A stretch of DNA of 64,000 nt from Leminorella richardii (GCF_900478135.1 NZ_LS483470.1:62001-126000); one strand, 5' to 3'; numbered from the stretch's first letter, positions 48,322 through 61,710 are shown. Program-made: numbers and translations. The notes: generated by a model from the letters alone, not told the origin.

Positions 48322-49653
48322 TTACAGAATAAAGCGGCTCAGATCTTCATCATCGACCAGTTCATCCAAATGATCGCGAACGTACTGGGCGTCAATGGTT
48401 ATCACTGCACCACCATTTTCGCTGGCGTCATAGGAAATATCTTCCATCAGGCGTTCCAACACAGTATGCAGGCGGCGGGCGCCGATGTTTTCCGTTCTTT
48501 CATTCACCTGCCATGCGGCTTCAGCAATGCGGCGAATGCCGTCAGGCTGGAAGTTTACTGCAACTCCTTCCGTCGCCATCAGTGCCTTGTACTGTTCAGT
48601 CAAAGATGCGCTAGGCTCTGTCAGAATGCGCTCAAAGTCTTCCGTCGTCAGCGCCTGTAGCTCAACGCGGATCGGCAGTCGACCCTGTAGCTCAGGGATC
48701 AGATCTGATGGGCTAGCTGTCTGGAACGCGCCGGAGGCGATAAACAGAATGTGATCGGTTTTCACCATGCCGTGCTTGGTCGATACGGTGCAGCCTTCTA
48801 CCAGCGGCAGCAGGTCGCGCTGAACGCCTTCGCGAGAAACGTCAGGGCCAGAAACTTCCCCGCGCTTACAGATCTTATCGATTTCGTCGATAAACACGAT
48901 GCCGTGCTGCTCAACGGCGTCGATCGCCTGCTGCTTCAGCTCTTCAGGATTAACCAGCTTGCCGGCCTCTTCTTCGATAAGCGCTTTGAAAGCGTCCTTA
49001 ATCTTCATCTTGCGCGGTTTCTGCTTCTGACCGCCAAGATTTTGGAACATGGATTGAAGCTGATTGGTCATTTCTTCCATGCCCGGAGGCGCCATAATTT
49101 CAACGCCCATTGGCACGGCCGTCAGTTCGATCTCGATTTCTTTGTCATCCAGCTGGCCTTCGCGCAGCTTTTTGCGAAACGCCTGACGAGCCGCTGAACT
49201 TTCCTGATTGCCTTCTGCCTGACCCCAGTTGTCGCGGGCAGGTGGGATCAGCACGTCCAGAATGCGGTCTTCCGCCAGCTCTTCGGCGCGGTAGCGCATT
49301 TTTTCCACCGACTGCTGGCGAACCATTTTGACGGCGGCATCGGCAAGATCGCGGATGATGGAGTCAACTTCTTTGCCCACATAGCCCACTTCGGTGAACT
49401 TGGTCGCTTCAACCTTAATAAAAGGCGCATTGGCAAGCTTGGCCAAGCGGCGGGCGATTTCGGTTTTACCGACGCCGGTTGGTCCGATCATCAGGATGTT
49501 TTTGGGCGTGACTTCGTGGCGCAGCTCGTCGTTAAGCTGCATACGGCGCCAGCGGTTGCGTAGCGCAATGGCCACGGCGCGCTTGGCTTTGCCTTGGCCG
49601 ATAATGTAACCGTCGAGTTCGCTAACTATTTCGCGAGGAGTCATTTCAGACAT
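48322..49653 (-). CDS. hslU: HslU ATPase of the HslUV protease
   Basis: AAA+ unfoldase that feeds substrates such as SulA to HslV. 443 residues as in E. coli. Walker A GPTGVGKT at 57-64, Walker [13 protein letters not shown], pore loop region GYVGKEVD. 11 bp after hslV; both respond to heat through the sigma-32 promoter upstream. Confidence 0.98.
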   Translation of the reverse strand: MSEMTPREIVSELDGYIIGQGKAKRAVAIALRNRWRRMQLNDELRHEVTPKNILMIGPTGVGKTEIARRLAKLANAPFIKVEATKFTEVGYVGKEVDSIIRDLADAAVKMVRQQSVEKMRYRAEELAEDRILDVLIPPARDNWGQAEGNQESSAARQAFRKKLREGQLDDKEIEIELTAVPMGVEIMAPPGMEEMTNQLQSMFQNLGGQKQKPRKMKIKDAFKALIEEEAGKLVNPEELKQQAIDAVEQHGIVFIDEIDKICKRGEVSGPDVSREGVQRDLLPLVEGCTVSTKHGMVKTDHILFIASGAFQTASPSDLIPELQGRLPIRVELQALTTEDFERILTEPSASLTEQYKALMATEGVAVNFQPDGIRRIAEAAWQVNERTENIGARRLHTVLERLMEDISYDASENGGAVITIDAQYVRDHLDELVDDEDLSRFIL

Positions 49654-49664
49654 GGTGGCGATCC

Positions 49665-50195
49665 TTATTCTTTTGACTTAAGTTCTTCGATCGTTTGGAA
49701 ACGGTTGGTATAGATACAGATGTCACCGGCGATAGACAGAGATTTTTCGACGATGTCACGGGCGCTCATATCGGTATTTTCCAGCAGGGCTCTGGCAGCG
49801 GACTGGGCGTAAGGCCCCCCTGAGCCGATAGCGATCAGGTCGTTTTCTGGCTGAACGACGTCGCCATTGCCGGTAATGATCAGCGATGCGGTTTCATCGG
49901 CAACTGCCAGAAGCGCTTCAAGGCGGCGCAGCATGCGGTCAGTTCGCCAGTCTTTAGCAAGTTCCACTGCCGCTTTGGTCAGGTGCCCCTGATGCATTTC
50001 CAGCTTGCGCTCAAAGCGCTCAAACAGCGTAAAGGCGTCCGCAGTGCCGCCAGCAAAGCCTGCAATGACCCGCTCGTTGTACAGGCGACGGACTTTACGG
50101 GCGTTACCTTTCATTACGGTGTTGCCCAGCGTAACTTGACCATCACCACCTATTACCACATGGCCATTACGGCGGACGCTTACAATCGTTGTCAC
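49665..50195 (-). CDS. hslV: HslV peptidase of the HslUV protease
   Basis: Proteasome-beta-like threonine peptidase, 176 residues. After Met removal the catalytic Thr is exposed ([20 protein letters not shown]). [16 protein letters not shown] segment ([17 protein letters not shown]) is intact. Dodecamer working with HslU. Confidence 0.98.
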   Translation of the reverse strand: MTTIVSVRRNGHVVIGGDGQVTLGNTVMKGNARKVRRLYNERVIAGFAGGTADAFTLFERFERKLEMHQGHLTKAAVELAKDWRTDRMLRRLEALLAVADETASLIITGNGDVVQPENDLIAIGSGGPYAQSAARALLENTDMSARDIVEKSLSIAGDICIYTNRFQTIEELKSKE

Positions 50196-50262
50196 GTGTT
50201 TATCCTCGCTAGCAGATAGGAAAAGGGGCCTGCCTTTATTAGGTCAGGGGGATTGGATATGT

Positions 50263-50291
50263 AGATGGGGAAGCCAGAACGCTATTTCAAC
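50263..50291 (-). promoter_or_regulatory. Sigma-32 heat-shock promoter of hslVU
   Basis: On the minus strand, GTTGAAA (50291-50285), 14-bp spacer, CCCCATCT (50270-50263). This fits the sigma-32 consensus (CTTGAAA, 13-15 bp, CCCCATNT) very well and lies 68 bp before the hslV start. Confidence 0.85.
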
Positions 50292-50391
50292 CCTGAGGGG
50301 GGGACAATCTTTTTCAAATACGAGGGCGATGTGTGGCCGCTTGAGTGAGTTTTTACACTGAAGCGGCCAATAGCTGTATGAAATTAAACGA

Positions 50392-51171
50392 TTAGTTTCC
50401 GGCAGCGACAGGCATGCAGCTGCTCATGCCGGCGTTTTTCAGCCGTTGTAAAGTTTTGTCTGCGCTGTCGCGATTGGCGTATGGGCCCATCACCACCCTA
50501 TTCCAGCCGCCGCCGGTGCTAATACGGCTTTCAAAGCCCGAAAATGCCAGCTTCACTTTGACTGACTCTGCCTGCTCTGTAGTGCGGAAAGAGCCGCACT
50601 GGATTGTCCAGCGCTGGTTTTTTGCCTGAGCGGTATTTTGCACAGTGGGCGGCGGAGGCGTTGTCGGCTTTGAGGCATTGTTATTGGTCGCAGCCGTGTT
50701 GAGCGCCGGTTTACTGCCGCCGTCTCTTGAGGTGGCAGGGTTACTGCCTGTGGCTGTTCCCGCCTGTGTGGCAGGAGGCTTTTGCATATCTGACTGAATC
50801 TGCTCCAGCGCTCTTCGCTGTTCGGTGGTTAGCTGTGGCTGCTGAGAGAGAGGAGGCTGTGTGGCGCCGGAGTTTGGTGAGTTAGTCACCTGACGGTTTT
50901 CCAGCTCTTTAATATAAGTCCAGCGATCGGTTGGTTTTGGCGGTAAACCGTTCCCCTGAGCGGTAGCTGGCCCAGACGTTTCAGGCGGTGGATCGGATTT
51001 ATTTTGGGTAATGTAATAAAGGCCACCGGCAAAGACGGCTAGAACGGCGACGGCAAGCACCACCATCAGTTTGGATGCTGCTCCCGATGCGCTTTTTTTC
51101 TTTTTGTTTTTACTGCTTTTTTTGCCCCGCGCTCCTGAACGGCTGCGGCTGACATAATCTCGTTGTGCCAC
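50392..51171 (-). CDS. ftsN: Cell division protein FtsN
   Basis: Late divisome protein that triggers septal peptidoglycan synthesis. 259 residues, shorter than E. coli FtsN (319), mainly in the low-complexity periplasmic linker. Basic cytoplasmic tail (RSGARGKKSSKNKKKK), one transmembrane helix (about 35-54), helical essential region (RWTYIKELENRQV) and C-terminal SPOR domain (about 185-258, WTIQCGSFRTTEQAESVKVK) that binds denuded glycan. Transcribed after cytR. Confidence 0.95.
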   Translation of the reverse strand: MAQRDYVSRSRSGARGKKSSKNKKKKSASGAASKLMVVLAVAVLAVFAGGLYYITQNKSDPPPETSGPATAQGNGLPPKPTDRWTYIKELENRQVTNSPNSGATQPPLSQQPQLTTEQRRALEQIQSDMQKPPATQAGTATGSNPATSRDGGSKPALNTAATNNNASKPTTPPPPTVQNTAQAKNQRWTIQCGSFRTTEQAESVKVKLAFSGFESRISTGGGWNRVVMGPYANRDSADKTLQRLKNAGMSSCMPVAAGN

Positions 51172-51298
51172 TGTGACTCTTGTCTGTTGTCGAAAATAAA
51201 GAAAATGATGTCTTATAGTACGTAATATGCAAGACCTTGGCTAGATTGTGTTTAGTTACCTAATGTTATCATTCGAGGTGGAATGGGGCTTTTATACC

Positions 51299-52315
51299 CT
51301 ACAGTGGTGCCGTACTGTCGCGAACGATAAGCTCGCTGTCTAACAGAATAGACCCTCTTTTTTCCGGATTCCCTTCCAACAGTTCCAGCAGCATCTGCAC
51401 GGCCTGCTTACCGATTTGATAGCGCGGCTGGGCAACGGTGGTGAGAGGCGGATCGGCGTATTTTGCCATCGAGATGTCGTCAAAGCCGATCACGGAGAGA
51501 TCCTGCGGAACTTTTAATCCCTGCTGTTTTGCCTGATGAATGGCGCCGATGGCAACAATGTCGCTGTGGCAAAAGATAGCGCTGGGAGGCTGAGGCAGTG
51601 CCATCAGTTGCGACAGTGCGCTGGCGCCGCTTTCGAACGTCAGAGGGCCTTCCAAAATGTAGCTTTTTTCTATCGCAATGCCGCCGCGCTGGAGCGCCTG
51701 AATATACCCTTGTTGCCGGTAGTGGCTCAAATGGAGCTGGCTCGGGCCACAGATGCAGGCTATGCGACAGTGGCCTAGATGCTGTAGATAGAGCACCGCG
51801 TTAAATGCGGCGGTCAGGTTGTCGATATGAATCGTCGGTAGTTTGAGCTCGGGAAGGTATTCATTCGCCATGACCATCGGCGGGCACAGCGCGCGCTCTT
51901 CGGCGCTCAGGCCAAACGGAAAGCGGGCTCCGAGCAGAACGGCGCCGTCTACTTGCCGCATAATGGGAGATAGAGTCTCCCAATCGACGGACTGCTGGCG
52001 ATTATCCAGAAAAAGCACGGTATAGCCAAATATCTCTGCCGTTTCCTGAATTCCCTGCATGACGTCGGTGGAGAACGGATCGGTGATGTCCTGTGCCATC
52101 ACCAGCAGGATCCGGCTTCCCTTCTGGCGGGCAATTTTATTCTGAGAGACCGGGATATAGCCCGTTTGGGCAATAGCCTGTTCCACCCTATCGCGGGTTT
52201 GTGCCGACACTTTGTCCGGCATCATCAGCGTTCTGGAAACCGTTGCGGCGGAGACGCCAGCCTGAACCGCTACGTCTCTCATGGTGACGTTTGGCGGTAT
52301 TTTTACCTGTTCCAA
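51299..52315 (-). CDS. cytR: CytR nucleoside-utilisation repressor
   Basis: LacI-family repressor of nucleoside uptake and catabolism genes, acting with CRP and released by cytidine. 338 residues (E. coli 341). Helix-turn-helix TMRDVAVQAGVSAATVSRTL at 11-30, then hinge and periplasmic-binding-type domain. Order priA-cytR-ftsN-hslVU is as in E. coli. Confidence 0.95.
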   Translation of the reverse strand: MEQVKIPPNVTMRDVAVQAGVSAATVSRTLMMPDKVSAQTRDRVEQAIAQTGYIPVSQNKIARQKGSRILLVMAQDITDPFSTDVMQGIQETAEIFGYTVLFLDNRQQSVDWETLSPIMRQVDGAVLLGARFPFGLSAEERALCPPMVMANEYLPELKLPTIHIDNLTAAFNAVLYLQHLGHCRIACICGPSQLHLSHYRQQGYIQALQRGGIAIEKSYILEGPLTFESGASALSQLMALPQPPSAIFCHSDIVAIGAIHQAKQQGLKVPQDLSVIGFDDISMAKYADPPLTTVAQPRYQIGKQAVQMLLELLEGNPEKRGSILLDSELIVRDSTAPL

Positions 52316-52450
52316 GATAGGGGACTCCCAGAGAAATTTAGCATCGTCGCTTTTCCTACTGTATAGACCGTCGGTAGTTTTAAGCGATTTCTGGGCTGAA
52401 TAGTATGCGGTTGCTAAGTTTTTTAGAGCAGCCTCGCAATAATATTCGAA

Positions 52451-54685
<2,235 letters not shown>

Positions 54686-54887
54686 TCACCAAATTGTGAA
54701 GCAGTACAGCATAACATAAGCCCGGGCAACTGCCGAATAGCTCGCCGCTTGCGTGGTTCATTTCTACTCTGTATAATCTGCCGCCTTTGGTTCTTTATAG
54801 AGCCAAACCACTCAACCCATTTTTTATCTCGTATGGTGTGCGGCAAATTGGTGTCCGTATAGCGATACGACTTTAGAGAGGTTCATC

Positions 54888-55100
54888 ATGAAACAAGGTA
54901 TTCATCCAGATTATAAAGAGATCACGGCAACCTGTTCTTGCGGTAACGTTATCAAGATTAACTCTACCGTTGGCCGCGATCTGAACCTGGACGTGTGTGG
55001 CGAATGCCATCCGTTCTACACCGGCAAGCAGCGTGACGTTGCGACCGGCGGCCGTGTTGACCTGTTCAACAAGCGCTTCAACATGGTTAAAGGCAAGTAA
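54888..55100 (+). CDS. rpmE: 50S ribosomal protein L31
   Basis: 70-residue zinc-containing (C+) L31, as in E. coli. Zinc ligands are the cysteines of ATCSCGN and [23 protein letters not shown] precedes the start. The 240-bp leader to priA probably holds both promoters and the L31 autoregulatory mRNA site; no specific structure was assigned. Confidence 0.98.
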   Translation: MKQGIHPDYKEITATCSCGNVIKINSTVGRDLNLDVCGECHPFYTGKQRDVATGGRVDLFNKRFNMVKGK

Positions 55101-55130
55101 TCTTTTACTTGTGCACGGTTATGTGCAGGA

Positions 55131-55157
55131 AAAAGGCGCCATCAAGGCGCCTTTTTT
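55131..55157 (+). terminator. Terminator of rpmE
   Basis: AAAAGGCGCC (55131-55140), loop ATCAA, GGCGCCTTTTTT (55146-55157). Confidence 0.92.
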
Positions 55158-55282
55158 GTGTCTGTAATTTTTTATCTTCTGCGGCGTTATACCTATCACG
55201 CCGCATTTACCACAAAGGGCAACCCGCCTATTCGATTAGGTAGCCCGCGCGCCGTGAGGCGGTGAAAGCGCTTTGCGTACGC

Positions 55283-55600
55283 CTAGTATTCCCACGTATC
55301 GGGATCGACGCCTTTTTCCCTCATCTGCACCTTCGCCGTTTCAGGAATTTCATCGCTGCGCTCTTTGCGAAGGTCGTTATCGTCGGGTAGTGGCTGGCCG
55401 GTAAACGCGTGCAGGAACGCTTCACAGAGCAGCTCGCTGTTGGTGGCATGCCGCAGATTGTTGATCTGGCGGCGAGTTCGTTCATCGGTCAGGATTTTCA
55501 AGACTTTTAGCGGAATGGATACCGTAATCTTTTTAACCTGTTCGCTTTTTTTACCATGTTCAGCATAGGGGCTGACATATTCGCCGTTCCACTCAGCCAT
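55283..55600 (-). CDS. metJ: Methionine repressor MetJ
   Basis: Ribbon-helix-helix repressor using S-adenosylmethionine as corepressor; shuts met genes when methionine is plentiful. 105 residues as in E. coli; the DNA-contact strand [20 protein letters not shown] is conserved. Divergent from metB with shared met boxes. Confidence 0.98.
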   Translation of the reverse strand: MAEWNGEYVSPYAEHGKKSEQVKKITVSIPLKVLKILTDERTRRQINNLRHATNSELLCEAFLHAFTGQPLPDDNDLRKERSDEIPETAKVQMREKGVDPDTWEY

Positions 55601-55726
55601 GGGGCACCTTAATGATTGACCGTCTGATAGTTTGAAGTGAGTTCACAGTAAACGCACTTTACCAAGTTAACGTCTATACCATGACAATTTTAACGGATAA
55701 TTTGATTCTCCTCAATCTACACGGCA

Positions 55727-55758
55727 AGAAGTTTAGACGTCCAGAAGTATTGACGGCT
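55727..55758. promoter_or_regulatory. MetJ operator: four met boxes before metB
   Basis: Tandem 8-mers AGAAGTTT, AGACGTCC, AGAAGTAT, TGACGGCT, consensus AGACGTCT. MetJ dimers should bind side by side and control metB-metL and metJ itself. Confidence 0.88.
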
Positions 55759-55829
55759 ATTGTTTTCGAGATTATCTTATCAGCTCTTATTGATAATTTA
55801 TTGATTCCTTTCTTTAGGGGGTAGTTTCG

Positions 55830-56978
55830 GTGACGCGCAAACAGGCAACCATAGCGGTTCGCGGTGGGCTTAACTCAGATGAGCAGTACGGCTGTGTTGT
55901 TCCCCCCATCCATCTTTCCAGCACCTATAACTTTATCGATTTTAATCAGCCTCGCGCTCACGACTATTCTCGTCGCGGCAATCCAACCAGAGACGTTGCT
56001 CAGGGAGCGCTGGCTGAGCTGGAAGGAGGATGTCGCGCGGTGCTGACAAGCAGCGGCATGTCGGCTATTCACCTTATTTGCACGACCCTACTTAAGCCGG
56101 GAGATCTGCTTGTTGCCCCTCATGACTGCTACGGCGGCAGCTATCGGCTATTCGACAGCCAAACGCGTCGCGGCGCCTATCGAGTGCTGTTCGTCGATCA
56201 GGGGGATGAGGCTGCGCTGGCGCAGGCACTGGCGCAAAAGCCGAAGCTGGTGCTGGTGGAAACGCCCAGCAATCCACTGCTGCGAGTGGTCGATATTGCA
56301 AAAATCTGTCAGGCCGCTCATCAGGCTGGCGCGCTGGTTGCCGTGGACAATACGTTCCTCAGCCCGGTTTTACAGCAGCCGCTGGCGCTGGGTGCTGACA
56401 TCGTGCTGCACTCCTGTACCAAATACCTTAACGGTCATTCCGACGTAGTGGCGGGTGTAGCGATTGTGAAAGACGACGCTCTGGGCGAGGAGCTGGCCTG
56501 GTGGGCGAACAACATTGGCGTGACGGCAGCGGCGTTTGACAGCTATCTGCTGCTGCGCGGACTGCGCACGCTGTCTCCGCGCATGAAAATACAGCAGCAA
56601 AACGCGCTGGATGTGGTGGCCTATCTGCAAACCCAAGCTCGGGTAAAAACGCTCTATCACCCTTCGCTGCCGAGCAATGCGGGGCACGACATCGCCAGTC
56701 GTCAGCAGTCTGGCTTTGGTGCGATGCTGAGTTTTGAATTTGACGGTGACGAAGCGGCAATGCGGCGCTTTATCGGGGCGCTGAAGCTGTTTACACTAGC
56801 CGAGTCGCTGGGTGGCGTTGAGAGCCTGATTTCCCATGCGGCGACGATGACGCATGCGGGCATGTCGGCAGAGGCAAGGGCAGCGGCGGGGATCTCTGAC
56901 AGACTGCTGCGCATTTCAGTAGGTATTGAAGACGGCGACGACCTGATTGCCGATTTGGAACAGGCGTTTCGCGCCTAA
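55830..56978 (+). CDS. metB: Cystathionine gamma-synthase
   Basis: PLP enzyme joining O-succinylhomoserine and cysteine to cystathionine. 382 residues (E. coli 386). PLP lysine in VLHSCTKYLNGHSDVV. GTG start at 55830 preceded by AGGGGGTAGTTTCG. Operon with metL, 16 bp downstream. Confidence 0.96.
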   Translation: MTRKQATIAVRGGLNSDEQYGCVVPPIHLSSTYNFIDFNQPRAHDYSRRGNPTRDVAQGALAELEGGCRAVLTSSGMSAIHLICTTLLKPGDLLVAPHDCYGGSYRLFDSQTRRGAYRVLFVDQGDEAALAQALAQKPKLVLVETPSNPLLRVVDIAKICQAAHQAGALVAVDNTFLSPVLQQPLALGADIVLHSCTKYLNGHSDVVAGVAIVKDDALGEELAWWANNIGVTAAAFDSYLLLRGLRTLSPRMKIQQQNALDVVAYLQTQARVKTLYHPSLPSNAGHDIASRQQSGFGAMLSFEFDGDEAAMRRFIGALKLFTLAESLGGVESLISHAATMTHAGMSAEARAAAGISDRLLRISVGIEDGDDLIADLEQAFRA

Positions 56979-56994
56979 GTCAAAGGGGTTAGTA

Positions 56995-59430
56995 ATGAGT
57001 ATTTCGGGAACCGCTGGCCTTCCGGCCAACCGACAGCTGCACAAGTTTGGCGGCAGCAGCCTGGCAGACTGTAAGTGTTACCAGCGCGTTGCAGGCATTA
57101 TGGCGGAATACAGTCGAGAAGGGGACATGATGGTCGTGTCTGCGGCGGGGAGCACCACTAATCAGCTGATCAAGTGGCTACAGCTGAGCCAGAGCGACAA
57201 AATTTCAGCCCATCAGGTGCAGCAGGAGCTTCGGCGCTACCAGAGCGGCCTGATAGGCGGGCTACTGCCAGAAGCTGACGCCGCAGAGTTGACCTCCAAA
57301 CTTATTGCCGATCTCGAACGGCTGGCGGCACTGCTTGACGGCACGATGTCTGATGCAACCTATGCTGAGGTTGTCGGGCATGGTGAAGTCTGGTCAGCAC
57401 GCCTGATGTCAGCCGTATTGAACCAAAAAGGTCTGGCTTCGGCCTGGCTTGACGCCCGAGACTTCCTGCGCGCAGAGCGATCCGCCCAGCCTCAGGTTGA
57501 TGAAGGCCGCTCTTACCCGCTTCTACAGCAGCTTTTGGCACAGCACCCCGGCAAGCGGTTGGTGGCGACCGGATTTATTTCCCGCAACGAAGCTGGAGAA
57601 ACGGTTCTGCTTGGGCGCAACGGCAGTGACTACTCGGCAACCCAAATTGGCGCGCTGGCCGGTGTGGATAAAGTGACTATCTGGAGCGACGTGGCGGGGG
57701 TATACAGTGCCGATCCCCGTAAAGTGAAAGACGCCTGCCTGCTTCCTTTACTGCGGCTGGACGAAGCCAGCGAACTGGCTCGCCTTGCTGCTCCGGTGCT
57801 GCACGCCCGCACGCTGCAGCCGGTTTCCGGTAGCGATATCGACCTTCAGCTGCGCTGTAGCTATCAGCCGGAGCAGGGCTCAACCCGCATTGAGCGCGTG
57901 CTGGCCTCAGGCACTGGCGCAAAGATTGTCACCAGTCATGACGATGTTTGCCTAATTGAATTACAGGTAGAGCCACAGCACGACTTTGTTCAAATCCACA
58001 AAGAAGTAGAACGCATTCTTAACCGCGTTCAGGTTAAGCCGCTGGCGACAGGGGTGCACGCTGACCGTAACTTGCTACAGCTGTGCTACACCTCTGAAGT
58101 GGTCAACAGCGTACTGAGCATTCTGGGCGACGCTAGACTACCGGGGCGCCTTCAACTGCGTGAAGGGCTGTCACTGGTGGCGCTGGTCGGTGCCGGCGTG
58201 TGTAAGAACCCGCTGCACAGCCACCGTTTTTACCAGCAGCTCAAAGATCAGCCGGTAGAATTTATTTGGCACGCTGAAGATGACATCAGCCTAGTGGCGG
58301 TACTTCGGGTTGGGCCGACTGAACACCTGATTCAGGGATTGCACGCTAGCCTGTTTCGCGCCGAGAAGTGCGTAGGGCTGGTACTGTTTGGCAAAGGCAA
58401 TATCGGCTCTCGCTGGCTTGAGCTATTCGCTCGCGAGCAGAAAAACCTTTCCGACCGCACTGGATTTGAGTTTTTATTGGCGGGTGTCGTAGACAGCAGC
58501 CGCTGTGTGCTTGACTATCAGGGGTTGGATGCCAGCCGCGTTCTGGCCTTTTTTAACGACGAAGCCCAGTCGCTGGATGAAGCCACTCTGATTAGCTGGA
58601 TGCGCGATCACCCGTTTGACGATCTGGTGGTGCTGGATATCACTGCCAGCCAAGAGTTGGCAGACCGCTACCTTGATTTCGCCAGCTTCGGTTTTCATGT
58701 GGTTAGCGCTAATAAACTGGCTGGGGCGTCGTCAGGCAATGACTACCGCCAAATCCGCGACGCTTTTGAGAAAACCGGCCGTCACTGGCTGTATAACGCT
58801 ACTGTTGGCGCGGGTCTGCCGATAAACTATACCGTTCGCGATCTTCGCGACAGCGGCGACACTATCCTGTCTTTAAGCGGCATTTTTTCCGGTACGCTTT
58901 CCTGGCTGTTTTTGCAGTTTGACGGCACTATTCCGTTTTCTGAACTGGTGGAACAGGCGTGGCAGCAGGGGCTGACAGAGCCTGACCCTCGCGTTGACCT
59001 GTCAGGGCAGGACGTGATGCGTAAGCTGGTGATCCTAGCGCGTGAAGCAGGATATGACATTGAACCCGATCAGGTACGCGTAGAGTCTTTGGTGGCAGAA
59101 GACGCCCAGCAGGGCTCCGTTGACCACTTCTTCGAGCAGGCGGAAACGCTAAACGCACAGATGCTGGAACGTCTGGAGGCTGCCCGTGAGATGGGGCTGG
59201 TGTTACGCTACGTGGCTCGCTATGAAGCCAACGGCAAGGCGCGAGTTGGTGTGGAAGCTGTGAGAGAAGGAAGCCCACTGGCCTCGCTACTGCCCTGTGA
59301 CAACCTGTTTGCTATTGAGAGCCGCTGGTATCGCGACAACCCGCTGATTATTCGCGGACCGGGTGCCGGGCGTGACGTAACGGCAGGCGCCATTCAGTCC
59401 GATCTTAACCGACTGGCGAAGCTACTGTAA
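56995..59430 (+). CDS. metL: Bifunctional aspartokinase II / homoserine dehydrogenase II
   Basis: Catalyses the first and third steps from aspartate to homoserine, the methionine-regulated isozyme. From ATG 56995 (AAAGGGG upstream) 811 residues, as in E. coli (810). Aspartokinase half begins LHKFGGSSLADCKCYQRV; the homoserine dehydrogenase half has the nucleotide-binding GLVLFGKGNIGSRWLELF and ANKLAGASS regions. Confidence 0.97.
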   Translation: MSISGTAGLPANRQLHKFGGSSLADCKCYQRVAGIMAEYSREGDMMVVSAAGSTTNQLIKWLQLSQSDKISAHQVQQELRRYQSGLIGGLLPEADAAELTSKLIADLERLAALLDGTMSDATYAEVVGHGEVWSARLMSAVLNQKGLASAWLDARDFLRAERSAQPQVDEGRSYPLLQQLLAQHPGKRLVATGFISRNEAGETVLLGRNGSDYSATQIGALAGVDKVTIWSDVAGVYSADPRKVKDACLLPLLRLDEASELARLAAPVLHARTLQPVSGSDIDLQLRCSYQPEQGSTRIERVLASGTGAKIVTSHDDVCLIELQVEPQHDFVQIHKEVERILNRVQVKPLATGVHADRNLLQLCYTSEVVNSVLSILGDARLPGRLQLREGLSLVALVGAGVCKNPLHSHRFYQQLKDQPVEFIWHAEDDISLVAVLRVGPTEHLIQGLHASLFRAEKCVGLVLFGKGNIGSRWLELFAREQKNLSDRTGFEFLLAGVVDSSRCVLDYQGLDASRVLAFFNDEAQSLDEATLISWMRDHPFDDLVVLDITASQELADRYLDFASFGFHVVSANKLAGASSGNDYRQIRDAFEKTGRHWLYNATVGAGLPINYTVRDLRDSGDTILSLSGIFSGTLSWLFLQFDGTIPFSELVEQAWQQGLTEPDPRVDLSGQDVMRKLVILAREAGYDIEPDQVRVESLVAEDAQQGSVDHFFEQAETLNAQMLERLEAAREMGLVLRYVARYEANGKARVGVEAVREGSPLASLLPCDNLFAIESRWYRDNPLIIRGPGAGRDVTAGAIQSDLNRLAKLL

Positions 59431-59451
59431 TTTCGATTGAGTAACCAATAA

Positions 59452-59487
59452 AGCGCTCGACGTTGCCAAAACGTCGGGCGTTTTTTA
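59452..59487 (+). terminator. Terminator of metBL
   Basis: GCTCGACGTT (59454-59463) pairs with AACGTCGGGC (59470-59479; one G-T), then GTTTTTTATTT. Confidence 0.85.
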
Positions 59488-59515
59488 TTTATTCCAGTGA
59501 ATCGCGATTTTAGTG

Positions 59516-59580
59516 TTGACAGCTTCGGCAACTTCGGTCATCTTATTTAGATGTTTAGACGTCTAAACGTTCAGAAGTAT
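59516..59580 (+). promoter_or_regulatory. metF promoter and four met boxes
   Basis: TTGACA at 59516-59521 is a good -35. Met boxes AGATGTTT, AGACGTCT (perfect), AAACGTTC and AGAAGTAT run at 59549-59580, overlapping the expected start region. The dispersed repeat begins at the very next base. Confidence 0.85.
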
Positions 59581-59769
59581 ATACCCTAAATAATTCGAGT
59601 TACATGAAGGCGGCAAGAGAGAGACAAATTCGTCGGGAACGAATTTACTCCGCCGAAGGCGGACCTCCGGTGAGAGGCAGGAGCCTCTCATCAATCCCTA
59701 GGAGCGTACATAAGTACGTGACTGGGGTGAACGAGCGCAGCCAACGCGCAGGCAGCTCGAAGTATGACG
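59581..59769 (-). repeat. Dispersed hairpin-rich intergenic repeat, copy 2 (inverted)
   Basis: Starts ATACCCTAAATAATTCGAGT and ends AGCTCGAAGTATGACG, the inverse of copy 1 ends at 45915-46109. Internal hairpins: AAATTCGTC/ACGAATTT, CCGCC-GAA-GGCGG, GAGAGGC/GCCTCTC, CGTAC/GTACG. It separates the met boxes from metF and adds about 190 nt of structured leader to its mRNA. A 75-codon frame over it looks spurious. Confidence 0.8.
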
Positions 59770-59805
59770 GGTATAACTACAGCAAACACGACAAAAACAG
59801 GGTGA

Positions 59806-60699
<894 letters not shown>

Positions 60700-60744
60700 G
60701 ACATTTTTTTATTATTTCACGAGAAACTATTTTGCTATATTTAC

Positions 60745-60773
60745 GCGGCGCTTTCCCTAAATGGAAGCGCCGC
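60745..60773 (+). terminator. Hairpin after metF
   Basis: GCGGCGCTT (60745-60753) pairs with AAGCGCCGC (60765-60773); a few T follow. Confidence 0.65.
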
Positions 60774-60853
60774 GCGCTTTTGAGAAAAACGTAGTCAACA
60801 AGAGCCGAGGCGTCTAACGGTAAGCATCTCCCCCAAAGAAAGGAATCAGGCAA

Positions 60854-61699
60854 ATGATAAAGTGGCTAGGTGGTCTGTTTGGTAAAAAATCAGCGATGTC
60901 CTATGCGGATTTCACTGATTATTTCGTTCGCGCGCTGCGCGAGGCTCAGCCGGAGCTGGAGGTTACGGCAGTTGCAGAAGGCGAAATCCGTATTGAAAAC
61001 GATCGGACGTATTTTGTTATGCATCTTGATAACGCATTTGCCCACTACAATACGCATCCTAAGACCCTTGAGGGAGTCGCTGAGATGTTTGTGAAATCTG
61101 CCGTTCAGGCGCTGGAGCCTGAAAGCTCAGAGCTACAGGCCGATTCGTACATTATTCCCGTTATAAAAGATAAAGGCTGGTTGGATGACGTTCGCCAGCA
61201 GCTAAGCCAGCTTGAGCCGGATCCTGTCGCACTGGAAGAGTCATTAGACTACGCCTATGAGGTCTACAACGACGAGCTGTTGGTAGTTTACGCAGAAGAC
61301 CGCAATGAGAGTATGCGCTACTTAATGCGCAGCGAAATCGAGGCCCGGGGGCTTTCCTTTGATGAGCTGAGAGCGTTGGCGATAAATAACCTACAGCAGG
61401 TCGTGCAGGAAATCGGCGTTCAGCATACTGAGAAGTTCTCCATTGTTTCGGCAGGGGCAACCTACGAAGCCAGCGTGCTGCTGATGGACGAGCTGTGGGA
61501 TGATGAGCGCTTTGCTCCTGGTGAAGGCGATCTGCTGGTGGCGATCCCCAATCGCAGCACGCTGATGTTTACGCGCAACGAGTCTGAGAAGGTTGAAGCC
61601 ATGCGCCTGATGGCGGAAGTGGTGTATAAGAGCGGTGAATATTCTCTGACCGACCGACTGTTTGTCCGCCGCGACGGCAAGTTTATACCCTTCGACTAA
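60854..61699 (+). CDS. DUF1444 (YtpQ-like) protein of unknown function
   Basis: 281-residue soluble protein resembling the DUF1444/YtpQ family better known from Firmicutes: YIIPVIKDKGWLDDVR, VVYAEDRNESMRYL, LRALAINNLQQVV, LLVAIPNRSTLMFT. No function is established. AAAGAAAGGAATC precedes the start. Alone between metF and a convergent gene, with its own terminator. Confidence 0.8.
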   Translation: MIKWLGGLFGKKSAMSYADFTDYFVRALREAQPELEVTAVAEGEIRIENDRTYFVMHLDNAFAHYNTHPKTLEGVAEMFVKSAVQALEPESSELQADSYIIPVIKDKGWLDDVRQQLSQLEPDPVALEESLDYAYEVYNDELLVVYAEDRNESMRYLMRSEIEARGLSFDELRALAINNLQQVVQEIGVQHTEKFSIVSAGATYEASVLLMDELWDDERFAPGEGDLLVAIPNRSTLMFTRNESEKVEAMRLMAEVVYKSGEYSLTDRLFVRRDGKFIPFD

Positions 61700-61710
61700 A
61701 ACGCAGGCAG

